From Nilaparvata lugens (Eukaryota; Arthropoda; Insecta; Hemiptera; Delphacidae), in NCBI RefSeq assembly GCF_014356525.2, contig NC_052507.1:54586657-54650656 (forward strand): DNA of 64,000 nt, read 5' to 3'. Position numbers and translations under genes: made by a program. The notes under the pieces were generated by a model. The model was not told where the DNA came from. It made no database searches and worked only from the letters and a program-made list of their open reading frames with translations. How positions within the stretch are numbered: the stretch's first letter is position 1; each line of letters begins with the position of its first letter. Positions 31,216 through 41,574 of this stretch are shown piece by piece.

Positions 31216-31475
31216 ATGTCAAACATCTGGGAAGCCGTTAACATGCAGTGTTATGGTTTTTCAAAATTCAAAAAATTAACTCGTCTCTTGATGTCAATTT
31301 CATTTAACGAATTTGATTCAATTGCGAAGAATATTAAATTTTCAACAGGATGTCAAGATGTTGATTTACCGTTAACAAAAACAGAAAATGTACACATTTC
31401 GATTTTATCTGAGATTTTCAAACTGCTCAATATTCTAGACAGCGGACATCTACATTATGATTGTACAAATGATTC
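31216..31475 (+). pseudogene. Unknown viral-block ORF truncated by duplication B
   Basis: The frame starts at ATG 31216 (MSNIWEAVNMQCYGFSKF) and runs through FNEFDSIAKNIKF and SEIFKLLNILDSGHLHYD. At 31476 it passes into the host duplication and ends soon after, at 31527. The last ~17 codons are therefore host-derived and the viral 3' part is missing. No domain is recognised. Confidence 0.5.
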
Positions 31476-32252
31476 AGTTTGGTGTGGACCTAACCAATAC
31501 CTACTATTAATTAACAGTAATAGTTAATTTGGCCTTACTATGTAAAAATTGTGAAATAAATAAACAGTAGCCTACTTACTAGTCGGGAACCTAAGGTCAC
31601 TGGATTCGACAGTCGCTATATTGTTGGATACCCTTTTCGTAAAGCGTACAGGTTCCCCATTCTTAAGCCAAGTGACAGTTGGATTTGGATATCCTCCCAC
31701 ATGGCAGTTCAACTCAACTATTGAACCGACTTTAGCCACTCCGTTGAATCTGCGTGGATTGAGTTTTGCTGACGCAGGCTTATTTTCTGAAATAACACCA
31801 ATATCAATCAATAATATAACACATCAAACACCAATAACTCAGTTTCTTTGTATTAAAGGGAAGTTTTTTAAATAATTCAAAATTCTTAACACTTAAAAGT
31901 GAGTAGCCCAAAGGGCCAAAACGTCACAAACACTTTTATTATTATTTGTGAGTAAAACGTTACATATCATTTATCAAACATTTTTGACAAACTAATATCT
32001 TTTGTTATACCATTATCAATCTCTATTGTGAGGTATTAGTAGTAAGAAAGGAAGGAGAAGAGAGGATATAGGAACATAGGCTAAGGAGGACCTGAGGGAT
32101 AGAGGATTAACAATGAAAATGAAGAAAGCAGAAATCAATTAGCTCGAATAGTCTGTGATAAGTGAACCAAGCTTGATGAGGTGTCCGTTTTTATCCAGTT
32201 ATTTGGTTTTCGACGCACTTTCACAATGAGCGCGAAGGTGGAGGAAACTGAG
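31476..32252. repeat. Direct duplication B, right copy
   Basis: This is the partner of 25079-25855. The left edge is the junction with the truncated viral ORF. The right edge is at GTGGAGGAAACTGAG, after which the two copies differ (AGTAGATAAG at left, GTAAGAAAGT at right). Confidence 0.9.
31580..31786 (-). CDS. First half of an Ig domain, exon copy 2 (Hig/Hasp-like gene)
   Basis: Boundaries (acceptor ATTTCAG, donor GTAAGT), phase and protein are the same as for 25181-25387. Four base differences all fall at third codon positions (A, N, N and T codons) and are silent. Its upstream partner is the CCP exon at 38315-38518, whose phase-1 end joins in frame. Between this copy and its duplicate lies the viral fragment. 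Either copy could serve in the mature mRNA, or the two may be haplotypes. Confidence 0.7.
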
Positions 32253-32298
32253 GTAAGAAAGTAGATTTCACAATAAATATCACGAATTTTCGTGACTA

Positions 32299-32430
32299 TA
32301 GTGGTGGGGTCCACGTTATAACGGTAGTAACATTGGTTACTGCAGATAGCGCTATCCTATACTAGCTCCGCCACGTTGCCAAATCTTTTTTTGACAATGT
32401 AGAAATATAATTAATTTACAAAACATTTCA
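32299..32430. mobile_element. Partial copy of the GGTCCACGTTATAA MITE
   Basis: The sequence TAGTGGTGGGGTCCACGTTA starting at 32299 matches the end of the 210-bp MITE at 9990. No matching right end was found, so the extent is a guess. Confidence 0.5.
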
Positions 32431-32599
32431 ACTCAATCATTGAAAATTCATTATTCACTTATTGAAGAATATGTATTTTTTACGAATGAAATATTATTGA
32501 TTATTTTTAAACAAGTATGAACAGTTGATATTACATCATTTTTTTTCAATTTATTAAAAACACACAAAAAAAGACAAAACAAAATTACAAATTAATCGA

Positions 32600-32926
32600 T
32601 TCATATTAAACGATTTTCTTTTTTATTCCTCCTCTTCTTCTTCTTTCTTTTCTTCTTTTTCTTCTGCTTCATTTTCTTCCTCTTCTTTTCTTCTTTTTCT
32701 TCTGCTTCATTTTCTTCCTCTTCTTTTTCTTCTGCTTCATTTTCTTCCTCTTCTTTTTCTTCTGCTTCATTTTCTTCCTCTTCTTTTCTTCTTTTCTTCT
32801 GCTTCATTTTCTTCCTCTTCTTTTCTTCTTCTACTTATCCTTCTTTTCTCTCTCTTTCCTCTCTCTCTTACCCTTTATCCTATCCTTTCATCTCTCTCTC
32901 TCTCTCACTCTCTCACTCTCTCTCTC

Positions 32927-32986
<60 letters not shown>

Positions 32987-32990
32987 ACTC
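32600..32990. repeat. TTC-rich minisatellite followed by (CT)n
   Basis: A ~30-bp unit with TCTTCTGCTTCATTTTCTTC is repeated at 32650-32815, followed by a CT dinucleotide run to about 32985. Apparent charged ORFs on the other strand are translations of the repeat. Confidence 0.8.
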
Positions 32991-33289
32991 TGAATAAACA
33001 ATGGAAAATATAATTTTTGTTTCAAAACAACTGATCATCAAATCATAACTTGAAATGTCAAAATTTCCAGCTCACCGATCCCTAAGTTGGACAATGTCTT
33101 GTTTTGTGATTAGAGCAATGACAAAAATTGAAACTTTGATCGTTCATTCATGTCCAGGATGACTTTTTCAAAATGTAAGGAGGAGTTATCATTACAAAAA
33201 AAAAACATGTTCGCCTATATTATATTCTTCTTCTTTTACTACTTCTTGTTTTTCTTTGTATTCTTTTTCTTCCTCTTCCACTTCTTCTT

Positions 33290-33604
33290 TTTATTAAGTA
33301 GAGCGTGCACTAGGTCGGTGGAGCGGCGCGGAGAATTTCCGACCTGCACTTAAATACATGTGATCAAGTAGTGCACCTCCGTGCACTACGGTATATAGGT
33401 AGTGAACGCGGCGCAACGCGGATTTCGAAAAGTCAAGTCCCTGGACTTTTCGGGGTCGGACCGCGTCGCGCCGCGCTCCTAGAGCACGAGAGCTCCTAGA
33501 CCTCCGTCGCGCCTAGAGCACAGAGGTCAGGTTGGAAAATTTCCGTGCTCGGGTAACTTCGTGAGGACTCGGCTGTTTCCGACCTTTGCTTTAGTAAGCC
33601 TGCT
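33290..33604. other. GC-rich block, no gene seen
   Basis: This is an unusually GC-rich stretch for the window, with repeats such as GAGCGGCGCGGAG/GACCGCGTCGCGCCGCG and CCTAGAGCACGAGAG. It precedes the 5' truncated CR1-like element. It may be 5' untranslated element sequence or a separate repeat. Confidence 0.35.
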
Positions 33605-33609
33605 GTCTT

Positions 33610-33862
33610 CTTCCAGTTCACATTCAGTTCAGAAATTAGAAAAATAAATGGTAAAATAAAAAAATTGTGTGGGAAATTTAGTAATGTGAGGGTTATTGAT
33701 ATCTCAGACCTGCAAAGAGATATGTTTACCAGGCATGGCCTTCACCTAAATAGGAAAGGGAAGATGGCACTGGCTGATAAGATTGACAAATTAATGAAGT
33801 GTTCAGTTGATAATAGAAGAGTAATTGAACTAGGGTATGGAGAATGCTACTCGGAAAACTAA
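33610..33862 (+). pseudogene. ORF1 C-terminus with SGNH-esterase-like motif
   Basis: The open frame reads EIRKINGKIKKLCGK, then VRVIDISDLQRDMFTRHGLH followed by LNRKGK. The D-x-x-H-x-x-x-G-x-H-LN-x-x-G pattern is the end of the GDSL/SGNH esterase domain found in ORF1 of CR1 and related elements, whose catalytic Asp-His pair lies here. The front of the protein is missing because the element is 5' truncated at about 33605. In intact elements the esterase is proposed to act on lipids or to help RNP assembly. Confidence 0.6.
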
Positions 33863-33929
33863 TTGTTGGTCCTGTTGAAATCTTTCGCGATCTACCAATT
33901 TCTAAATGCAAAAAACAGGACCTTCAGAG

Positions 33930-35183
33930 AAATTTAATAGTATGGTCACTGAATATTCAATCCTTAAGAATGAAGCTTTTTGAACTGGAGGCTATTATAA
34001 ATAAAGGGAAGTTGAGGTAATCTGCCTGAGTGAGCACTGGCTAAGAGAGGAGGAAATTTGCTTCTATGTTCCTCAAAATTTTGTTTTGGCTAGCTTCTAT
34101 TGTCGACGTTCTCCTTATGGGGGTTCTTCGATCTTAGTTAGAGAAGGGCTAGATTTTAAACACATTGACATATCATCTTATTGTTGTGAGACTAGTTGTG
34201 AGGCGTCAGCTATTAGGCTTAACAAATGGAATGCCCTAGTAATAAGTCTTTATCGTACTCCAAGCTCTAATTTTGAAGAGTTTATCACTAATTTAGAGCG
34301 GCTATTAACATTTGTTACCAATAGGATTAAAGGCTTCAAATACCTAATACTGGCAGGCGATTTCAATGTTGATATAATAAAAACCCTAGAACCTAGTACT
34401 CAACATTTCTTGAATTTGTTGAGATCATTCGATTTATATTGTGCAAACTCTTCTCCAACTAGGTTCAAATCATGTCTTGATAATGTAATTAGTAATGTTT
34501 CTGCTGCATACGTTCAAGTCTCTCAATTAGAACAGGGTTTGATATCGGACCATGCGGGTGTTTGTGTATCTTTTAATCTAGAAAATAAGCTATCATCTCC
34601 AAATAAGTGCAATGAAATTGATGAAAGCCCTGGAAAAACAATTTCTATCAGGTTATTTTCGGAGAAAAAGTTGGATAATTTGAAACAGTCTCTTGTGAAT
34701 GTTTGTTGGGAAAAAGTTTACAAATCCAATAATAATGTAAATGAGGCAGCTGAAGCTCTTTTAAGTATTGTAGTGGAGTGTTTGAATAGCAGCTGTCCTA
34801 GATTGTCATTCGAAAGTAGAAGCAAGAAAAAATCTGTGACAAACTGGTACACACCTGAACTTGGAAAATTACACATTTTACTGTTGACATCCTACAGTAA
34901 ATTTAAAAATACTTTAAATGAAGATGATAGAAAAATTTATAAGAATGTAAGAAAGCTTTACCGAAAAAAGTTGATAGAAGCCAAAATAATAAATAATAGT
35001 AAATTTATCGAAAAAGCAAACAATAAATGTAAAGCTGCATGGTCGATTGTAAAAAAAGAAACTTATACTGAAACCTTCAAGAAGCCAATTACAATCCCTC
35101 CTGACGTTTTGAATGAGCATTTTTCTAATATATCGAATACAATGCAAAATGAGGTTCAGGAACAAAGTGAAGCATCATTTTGA
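33930..35183 (+). pseudogene. CR1-like ORF2, endonuclease part
   Basis: SLNIQSLRMKLFELEAII begins the endonuclease near 33950. A frameshift at about 34015 (before ICLSEHWL) shifts to the long frame 34086-35183. There RRSPYGGSSILVREGLD, NALVISLYRTPSSNFEEF, YLILAGDFNVDII and LISDHAGVCVSF supply the GDFN and SDHA catalytic boxes. After the domain comes a linker with KNVRKLYRKKLIEAK. The frame stops at 35183, where the RT fingers should begin. Confidence 0.75.
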
Positions 35184-36375
35184 ATATTTCATGAATAACA
35201 GCTTATTGTATCCCTACCAGTATGGTTTCCGACCTAATCACTCCACAATTGATGCGGTTGAAAAAATTGTGGACCTAATCTTGCAATGCTTTGAGGAGAA
35301 ATGTATGGTAGGATCCAGTCTAATAGACCTGAGCAAGGCCTTTGATTTGGTTTCGCATGAGATATTATGTAAAAAACTTGAATATTATGGTATTGTAGGC
35401 AAGGAGCTAAGTCTCCTAAGAAGTTATCTTCAGGGTAGGAAGCAAAGGGTTATCATAGATGGTAAATGTTCCAATTTCTTGAATATATATGCTGGTGTTC
35501 CACAAGGATCGGTACTTGGACCGTTTCTCTTTTTGGTATTTGTAAACGATTTTAGCTTCAATGTATCGGGTCTTTCCGTGATGTATGCTGATGACACCAC
35601 CTTAATTCAGTCAGATGTGAGCATAGAAAATATCAATAAGAAGCTTGATGGATCTTTGGTACAAGCTAAAACATGGTATTCAACCAATAAGCTTAAGATA
35701 AATGAAGAGAAAACGGAGAAAATAATATTTCAATTGGGACACTCAGCAGGTCTTGACAAAGAAGTTTTGAAACCAGTGAAACTTTTGGGTATAATCTTGG
35801 ATGCTAAACTCAATTGGGAGGAGCATGTTGATGGTCTATGTAAACGCTTAGCCAGAGTAGTATATCTTCTGAGGCGACTGAAAAATTCTGTAAGCTCTGA
35901 TACAGTAATGATGACATATTATGGTCTTTTTCACTCTCATTTGGCTTATGGTGTTAGAATGTGGGGGAACTCGACAACACACAAGAGAGTCTTCATATGG
36001 CAAAAAAAAGCTATTAGGGCTATCCTAGACCTTCCCCAGAGAGAATCATGTAAGCCACACTTCATTAAACATGGTATTCTGACCTTGCCATCTTTATATA
36101 TTCTATATAATGTTATGCATGTGAAAAAAAGATTACAGAACTTTCCCAGACACAGTGATTACCATACCTATAATACAAGGAATAAAGAAAACATTGTTAC
36201 CCCTAAAATAAGACTGACCAAGAGTTTGAAAAGTCACATGTTTTTACAATTCGCTTTGTTTAATAAGTTGCCAGTAAATGTTAAAACCCTGCCTGTTAAT
36301 AGATTTAAAAATGCAGTTAGTTTGATTTTAAAACAGAATGGTTACTATTCGGTCGACGAATATTTAAAATCATGA
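35165..36375 (+). pseudogene. CR1-like ORF2, RT part lacking its first motifs
   Basis: The frame picks up with LLYPYQYGFRPNHSTIDAVE and continues [38 protein letters not shown], the catalytic SVMYADDTTLI, VKLLGIILDAKLNWEEHV and a C-terminal tail (YNTRNKENIV, FNKLPVNVKTLPV). The SYRPISxLP box that should precede it is absent, so about 100-150 codons were deleted between the endonuclease and this point. The catalytic YADD is intact. The stop is at 36375. It belongs to the CR1-like group by tail and motif style. Confidence 0.8.
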
Positions 36376-36859
36376 TGATGTTTGGTGCTTTGAAATGTAG
36401 TAAATGTTAGTGTATAATCAGTAACAGTGTGGTTTTCCAGGTGTTTATCAAGTACCATACAAAAATAATAATAATTACAATAGCCTGCTTTTTTATAATA
36501 TTTTATTGAATTTTTAAATATTTTGATAGTATTGTATTGTAATGTTTCCTGACTTATATTTATTATTAAGTATATTTGAATATGACTTTTTATGTGTATG
36601 TTTGTATTCTAAAGCTTTACTGCATATTGACACTGCCTATTGCGATTAATTTTGTTCAACGGCAATAAAGAATTCTCTTTCTCACTCATCAATTACCTAC
36701 GATTACGGTAAGTTAATGGGGGATGTACCAACATTTCTCTTTTTTCCTTGATATTTGCTCTCTCTCCGCTTCATCCACAAATGCCAAGATTAAGATTTCT
36801 TCAGTGCACGGACCTTCCATTTCCATTTTCCGATCTCCTGCGCGCCGCGCCGCTCACCT

Positions 36860-37500
36860 TTATTCATCTTCCTTTTCTTCTTCTCCATCTTCTTTCTCTT
36901 TCTTATATTTCTTTTTCTCGCTTTCCATTTCTCTATTTGTTCATCTTTCTCTTCCACTATAATTCCTATCTGTTTCTCCTTTTTCTTTCTCTCTCTCAAT
37001 CTCTTTCTCTTTCTATTTCTCTTTCCCTTTCTCTTTCTCTATTTCTTCCTCTTATTCTTCTCTTTCTTCGTTTTCCTCTCTTTCACTTTCTTTTTATTTT
37101 CTTTCTCTCTGCTTCTTACTCTTTCTCACCCTTTCCTTTTCTCTCTCTCTCTCCTTTTTCGCCTTTCTCTTTCTCAAATTATTTCTCTCTTTTTCTATAT
37201 TTCTCTATCTCCTTCTCTTTCTCTTTTACTTTTTCTATTTCTTTCTCTCTCATTCTCCTTCTCTTTCTTGACTTATTTTTCTTTCTCTTTATCTATCTAT
37301 CTCTTTCCTTTTCTCTTCCTCTATTTCTTTCTCTTTCCCTATTTCTTTCTCTTTCTCAATTTCATTCTCTTTATCTTCTCTTTTTGTTTCTCAATTTAGT
37401 TTTCTTGCTTTCTCTCTATTTCCCTTTCTCTCTCTCCATTTCTCTTTTTCTCTCTCTTCCTCTTTCTTTTCCTCTCCTTGTCTTTTAATTTTCTCTTCTT
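36860..37500. repeat. Polypyrimidine (CTTT/CTCT)n tract
   Basis: About 640 bp of almost pure pyrimidine sequence. Any long plus-strand ORF rich in Ser, Leu and Phe is a by-product of the repeat. Confidence 0.85.
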
Positions 37501-37893
37501 TTTACAAAGTGCGCGTGACCTAGTTGACCTAGAACCCCGATGCTCCAACGTTAGCAGACAAAACTAACCTTGCTTCTAACCGCGCCAATGCTCCTATCGT
37601 TTTGCCTTGCTTCATTTTATAACCCCAGCAAATTTTCAAATTTTACACATAATCAGCCGTTTTAAATGGATACGCATAATCAGCTGCTTGAAATTGGTGG
37701 AATTTGACAATGCCGTTATTACAGCCTAGTTTGGGTGTGTGGAATGAACAAATTATTAAATAATAATTGGATCTTAGAAAAAACATAAATTTTAATGCAT
37801 TTCTGCAAACTTACTCATCACCCTCTTTGACGTTTAAAACTTAATGATTGGTTCACTGGTTGCTGAGATCTCAGAGGGTTGAACTGTGCATTA

Positions 37894-37900
37894 AATATAT

Positions 37901-37931
<31 letters not shown>

Positions 37932-37932
37932 C
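37894..37932. repeat. (TA)n microsatellite
   Basis: A run of about 18 TA units, with one AA slip, lies in an otherwise unremarkable AT-rich intron. Confidence 0.8.
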
Positions 37933-38314
37933 TGCTTTTTCCAAGATTTTTCCGGACGAGCGTCCACTTATACTTTATTTTTACTGAGCCTGTCTAGCCT
38001 ACAATTTGAATCATTATCATTTTTATTCTCATTTTTGTTTATAGAGAAAGTATATAGTACGTGTCTATATAGTTTATAGTAAAAGACATATTTTCATTCG
38101 AAGCACTGATTGATAATAATTTTATTTTGTTGAAGGATTCTATTTCTTTTCCAAAGTGAACTTTTTAAATCATTATTGAATAAATTGATGATGTTAGAAA
38201 AATTATGAGGAGGTGGGACATTTCCGTATGAGACTCACCACCAACAAAAAAGAAATAAAATATTTTCAATGGATGACAAACTGAATAAATTAGTTGTGTA
38301 ATTAGGCTACTTGC

Positions 38315-38518
38315 CCGGAATGCACTCAGCCATCACAGATTGCCAAACGCCGAATCTGAGGCAAATGTTGTGCCTATTACTATTTTTGGACAGAAATCCC
38401 GGCTTGCACTTCCATTGCAGCTGAGTGCCGATCTTGACGTGACTGCGGCAGTCGACCGGCTCCCCTCCATGGCTGCAGTTCGCTTCAATCGTCTTCAATT
38501 TCAAACCATCACAGGTCA
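38315..38518 (-). CDS. CCP/sushi-like exon 3 (Hig/Hasp-like gene)
   Basis: A 204-nt exon follows the acceptor CATGCAG and ends phase 1 before GCAAGT, a GC-type donor. It encodes VTCDGLKLKTIEANCSHG, EPVDCRSHVKIGTQLQWKC and RFGVWQSVMAEC. Cysteines, a Trp near the end and the 'G-x-W' turn fit a complement-control (sushi) module, with six cysteines instead of the usual four. It is about 50-55% identical to the exon at 39582-39785. It should join in frame to an Ig first-half exon (25.2 or 31.6 kb), giving CCP-CCP-CCP-Ig. The protein is expected to be secreted; Hig and Hasp are synaptic-cleft proteins with such modules, and this is inference. Confidence 0.75.
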
Positions 38519-38559
38519 CTGCATGCAGAAGAGAACAATCTAAGTAAAAAATGCTTCCC

Positions 38560-39580
38560 ATAGCTATTATTTCAAATCAATCTCCCATGGGATCAAAGAA
38601 AATCGAATAATATTCAATGGTAGAAAAATACTGTGCATTACTAATCACACATGGAAACAAGTGCTTCAGAACCTAATGAAGTAGTTCCTCCTCGAAAAAT
38701 ATATCCATATATGATACCGCCGGTTGTAGATATGTATATTGGTTTGGAAAATCAACTGCCATTGAGGCACAGACAGTAAATAACAGTACCTATAATAATC
38801 ATATATGTTATCTACAAATTTTCTATAGAACTATAAAGTCTATCATTCAATGTCCTATATGTCCTGTAATTATTATTATATTATAATGATTTATTGTGAT
38901 TGAAATAGGTCAGCCCTAATGAAAAAATAAAATTATCATTTCTTGAGCCGATAAACCATTGAAGCACCAAGATTTGCAATGTTGGTAGGCAGAGGGGTGT
39001 ACCCAACCCCCAAAGCCCGTGCACGACCCCCCCCCCAGCCATTGACTTCATCAGTAGTCATTATTAAAAAATAAACCAGTGCTGACCTCTCTAGGGAAAC
39101 CCCACAAGATTTTATTTTGAAAACCCCAAAGATTTTCAAGGACGGAGTCTGCGTCCAAACCCCCCTCCCTGGGGGCACCCTTGCTGGTAGCAGTATTACT
39201 TAGATAGGGGTATTGCTGTTATGTTCACTCAATTAGCTGAGTTGACTCAAGCAGATAATTATTGAATTGTTTGCTAAGAATCAATGGTTTGTCACCGTTA
39301 TTTACCTCAGATTGAATAAGTCACTTAATAATATTGTATATTATATTAGATGGTTCTATATTCTTATTTTTCATAGTTTATTACGAATAATGAACTGAAT
39401 CTCATATAGGACTACTCATCCCAGCGATCAGGATTATCCCTGCTGGGCTATGCCGTGTAGTTTGTTCAGGCCTAAGATAATCCTGTCTTGCTTTTGTTGT
39501 GTTTGTTATATTTCTTTTAGCAATGAAATCAAGTTAAAAATCAAGCTAATTTCATTTATTGACTAGATAATTGTGATTTA
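38560..39580. other. Intronic DNA, no gene seen
   Basis: This AT-rich intron contains a C-rich stretch at 38995-39180 with repeated CCCCC runs, probably transposon-derived. No domain is recognised. Confidence 0.4.
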
Positions 39581-39581
39581 C

Positions 39582-39785
39582 CTCGGTAGCACTCGGATAT
39601 GGGGGACTTCCAGCTGCCACTTTTGAGGCAAGTGTTGTTCCGATTGCTATGACCAGTTTCGTAACCAGACTTGCACTTCCACTGCACTTGGGTGCCTATT
39701 CTGATGTTTCTGTTGCAAGCGACTGGCTCTCCTTTGTACGTGCAGTTCGCATCGATGCTTTTGTAGTTTAGTGCTTTGCAAGCTT
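39582..39785 (-). CDS. CCP/sushi-like exon 2 (Hig/Hasp-like gene)
   Basis: A 204-nt exon lies between the acceptor TTTCTGATAG and the donor GTAAATC, phase 1 on both sides. It encodes ACKALNYKSIDANCTYKG, EPVACNRNIRIGTQVQWKC and CLKSGSWKSPISEC, again with six cysteines and the terminal G-x-W turn. Same length and phase as the exon at 38315-38518 indicate a tandem exon duplication. Its codon joins correctly to the phase-1 end of 41575-41810. The module type mediates protein-protein contacts outside the cell. Confidence 0.75.
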
Positions 39786-39914
39786 CTATCAGAAACAATA
39801 ATAGATACATCATTATCATCAACATAGATAATCATGACACAAAATAGAAAATCTAGAGTCAACTATCAAACTCCTTTTTGTGTAGTTGAGAAGTTGATAT
39901 TGTGGTAATTATTC

Positions 39915-40129
39915 ATATTGAATGAAAAAGACTAAGAAATTGTCAAAAACTATACATTTATTGATAATTGAAAATACCGGTTTCGGTTATTATACCATTG
40001 TCAATTATTGTCAATACAGTTTATAGTTTATCAGAGATTGACAATATGGTATAATAACCGAAACCGGTCTTTCTGAGTATCAATAAATGTGTGGTTTTTG
40101 ACAATTTCTTAGTCTTTTTCATTCAATAT
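39915..40129. mobile_element. 215-bp foldback MITE with perfect arms
   Basis: ATATTGAATGAAAAAGACTA at 39915 and its complement ending at 40129 begin 36-bp perfect arms. Inside, ACCGGTTTCGGTTATTATAC and its complement form a second inverted pair, so nearly the whole element folds on itself. It is non-coding. Confidence 0.8.
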
Positions 40130-41574
40130 CAAACTTCCTTGACTGAACGCCTAATTTTTTTCCAAAATAATAATATAGCTGGTATAATATGGCCCAAGCA
40201 GGATATAAGAGTGTTCCAATAGGAATCTACTATGCTTCTCAGTCTGGTTCGTTCCACCAAACAAATTAAAAACTTTTATAAAAGCATGAGGGGCTGATAA
40301 AATCACATTTTTAACCAGTTACAGGCTACAAACAGGGTACCGTATAAGAATTCATCCAGATTACCGTAGAATTCCTAGCGCTTACCCTAGGTAATTTATA
40401 AAGACTTGCTGATATCCTGAATGAGAAGGCTAATCTGGTAGCTTTCAGTAGGTTTTTTTATATTGACACCTGTTTTAACACCAGTTTTAACACCTGTCAG
40501 CTGTAGGCTGTGAGAAGCGAGTTGCTGTTACTCATTCTTCACATGAAGTGATGCATTTCACTTACTGCCATGATATATGAATAGCATGTCATGTCTTCAG
40601 GAGTGCATATTAAATAATACAAGTGCATATTAACCCAACCACGTACACGTGAAGTCCCAAATAGAACAGCGAAATATTGATGAGTGGTTTCTCATGAGAT
40701 GCTTATTTAGAGAAGTGTGTACAACTTCATATAGGAGATTTACAGGAAGGTATTGATGAAATTAATTTGTAATGGTAGTCACCATTTCGGGAGATCACTT
40801 ATTGATTTGATAAACTAAAGTGTAACAATTCAAAAACCCCGCTCTCATAGAATGTTAATTATTAGAATAGCGGAGTCATCACTCAGGCCACCAAATTGCA
40901 CTTTTGAACCGGTGAGCTGAGAGAGTGATGACCGCGTAGAGGCGAAACTAGAGAGAGAACATTCCGAAGCGCTAGAGGAAGGTTGTGCGTGAGATTATGA
41001 GATGTAGTTTTTAGTAATGTGATTGAGGAGTGATTATGTTTAGAGAGAGAGAGAGAGAGAGTATAGATGTTTGTTATGGGATTTTTGGTGAGATTGTTTT
41101 GGTCAATTTGCTTATTTATTTAATAATATTATCCCATAAAAGTAGCAGGGCCCAGGACCCTAAAAACCTGGTGGTGGCAGCGCTACTGGAGAGCACTGTC
41201 ATGCTCGCCACGCACGCCACAAAAGTAAGCTATATTGATATTTCTGTCCAAAATCATTATTTATTGCTCCTGTTCTTCATCCCATTTGTAATAATAACGT
41301 CTATGCTGCATATAGGAATACAGTAATAAAGTTCCAGTTTGTTTTAAAACTGAGGTTACACGATTACAGTTATTTTTGTGATCATCCATACAGTACCTCG
41401 AATTCCTCACCAACTATATATTCCATCATTATAGGCCTGTATTTTTTGTATTATCTATAAACGAATGAGTATATAAAATAGATGAAGCTTTATTCACATT
41501 TTCAAAGAACAATAGCATCAAATTTATTGGGTTAATAGTAACAAATAGATTTTGAAATAGGAGGACTGACTTAC
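40130..41574. other. Intronic DNA, no gene seen
   Basis: A (GA)n run lies at 41040-41062. A CCTGGTGGTGGCAGCG-like sequence near 41167 resembles a retroelement primer site but has no paired LTR. No domain is recognised. Confidence 0.4.

Larger units (their letters stand above)
27700..31475. mobile_element. Endogenous Maverick/Polinton (adintovirus-like) fragment
   Basis: This block has tightly packed genes: three on the minus strand (coiled-coil fibre-like, Polinton-type protein, packaging ATPase) and three on the plus strand (BIR-like, two unknown), diverging from a ~230-bp gap at 30261-30490. Gene spacing is 7-22 bp among the minus genes, unlike the host DNA. The ATPase is of the FtsK/HerA A32-like type used by Polintons and adintoviruses. 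No DNA polymerase B, integrase, protease or hexon is in the window, so most of the element is missing. The right end stops abruptly inside a gene at 31475. Confidence 0.75.
33605..36680 (+). mobile_element. CR1-like non-LTR retrotransposon, 5' truncated and internally deleted
   Basis: It contains the end of an ORF1 with an esterase-type C-terminus, then ORF2 with endonuclease and RT, and a 3' UTR with AATAAA near 36664. It sits between two polypyrimidine tracts (32.6-33.0 and 36.86-37.5 kb). The RT fingers are missing, so this is a dead copy. Confidence 0.75.

Noticed and set aside
32601..32807. Lys/Glu-rich minus-strand ORF
   Set aside because: It is a translation of a TTC-rich minisatellite.
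36723..37488. 246-codon Ser/Leu/Phe-rich plus-strand ORF
   Set aside because: It is a polypyrimidine tract translated. It has no domain and no coding-like composition.
41155..41185. Primer-binding-site-like TGGTGGCAGCG suggesting a solo LTR
   Set aside because: No matching LTR or flanking duplication was found.
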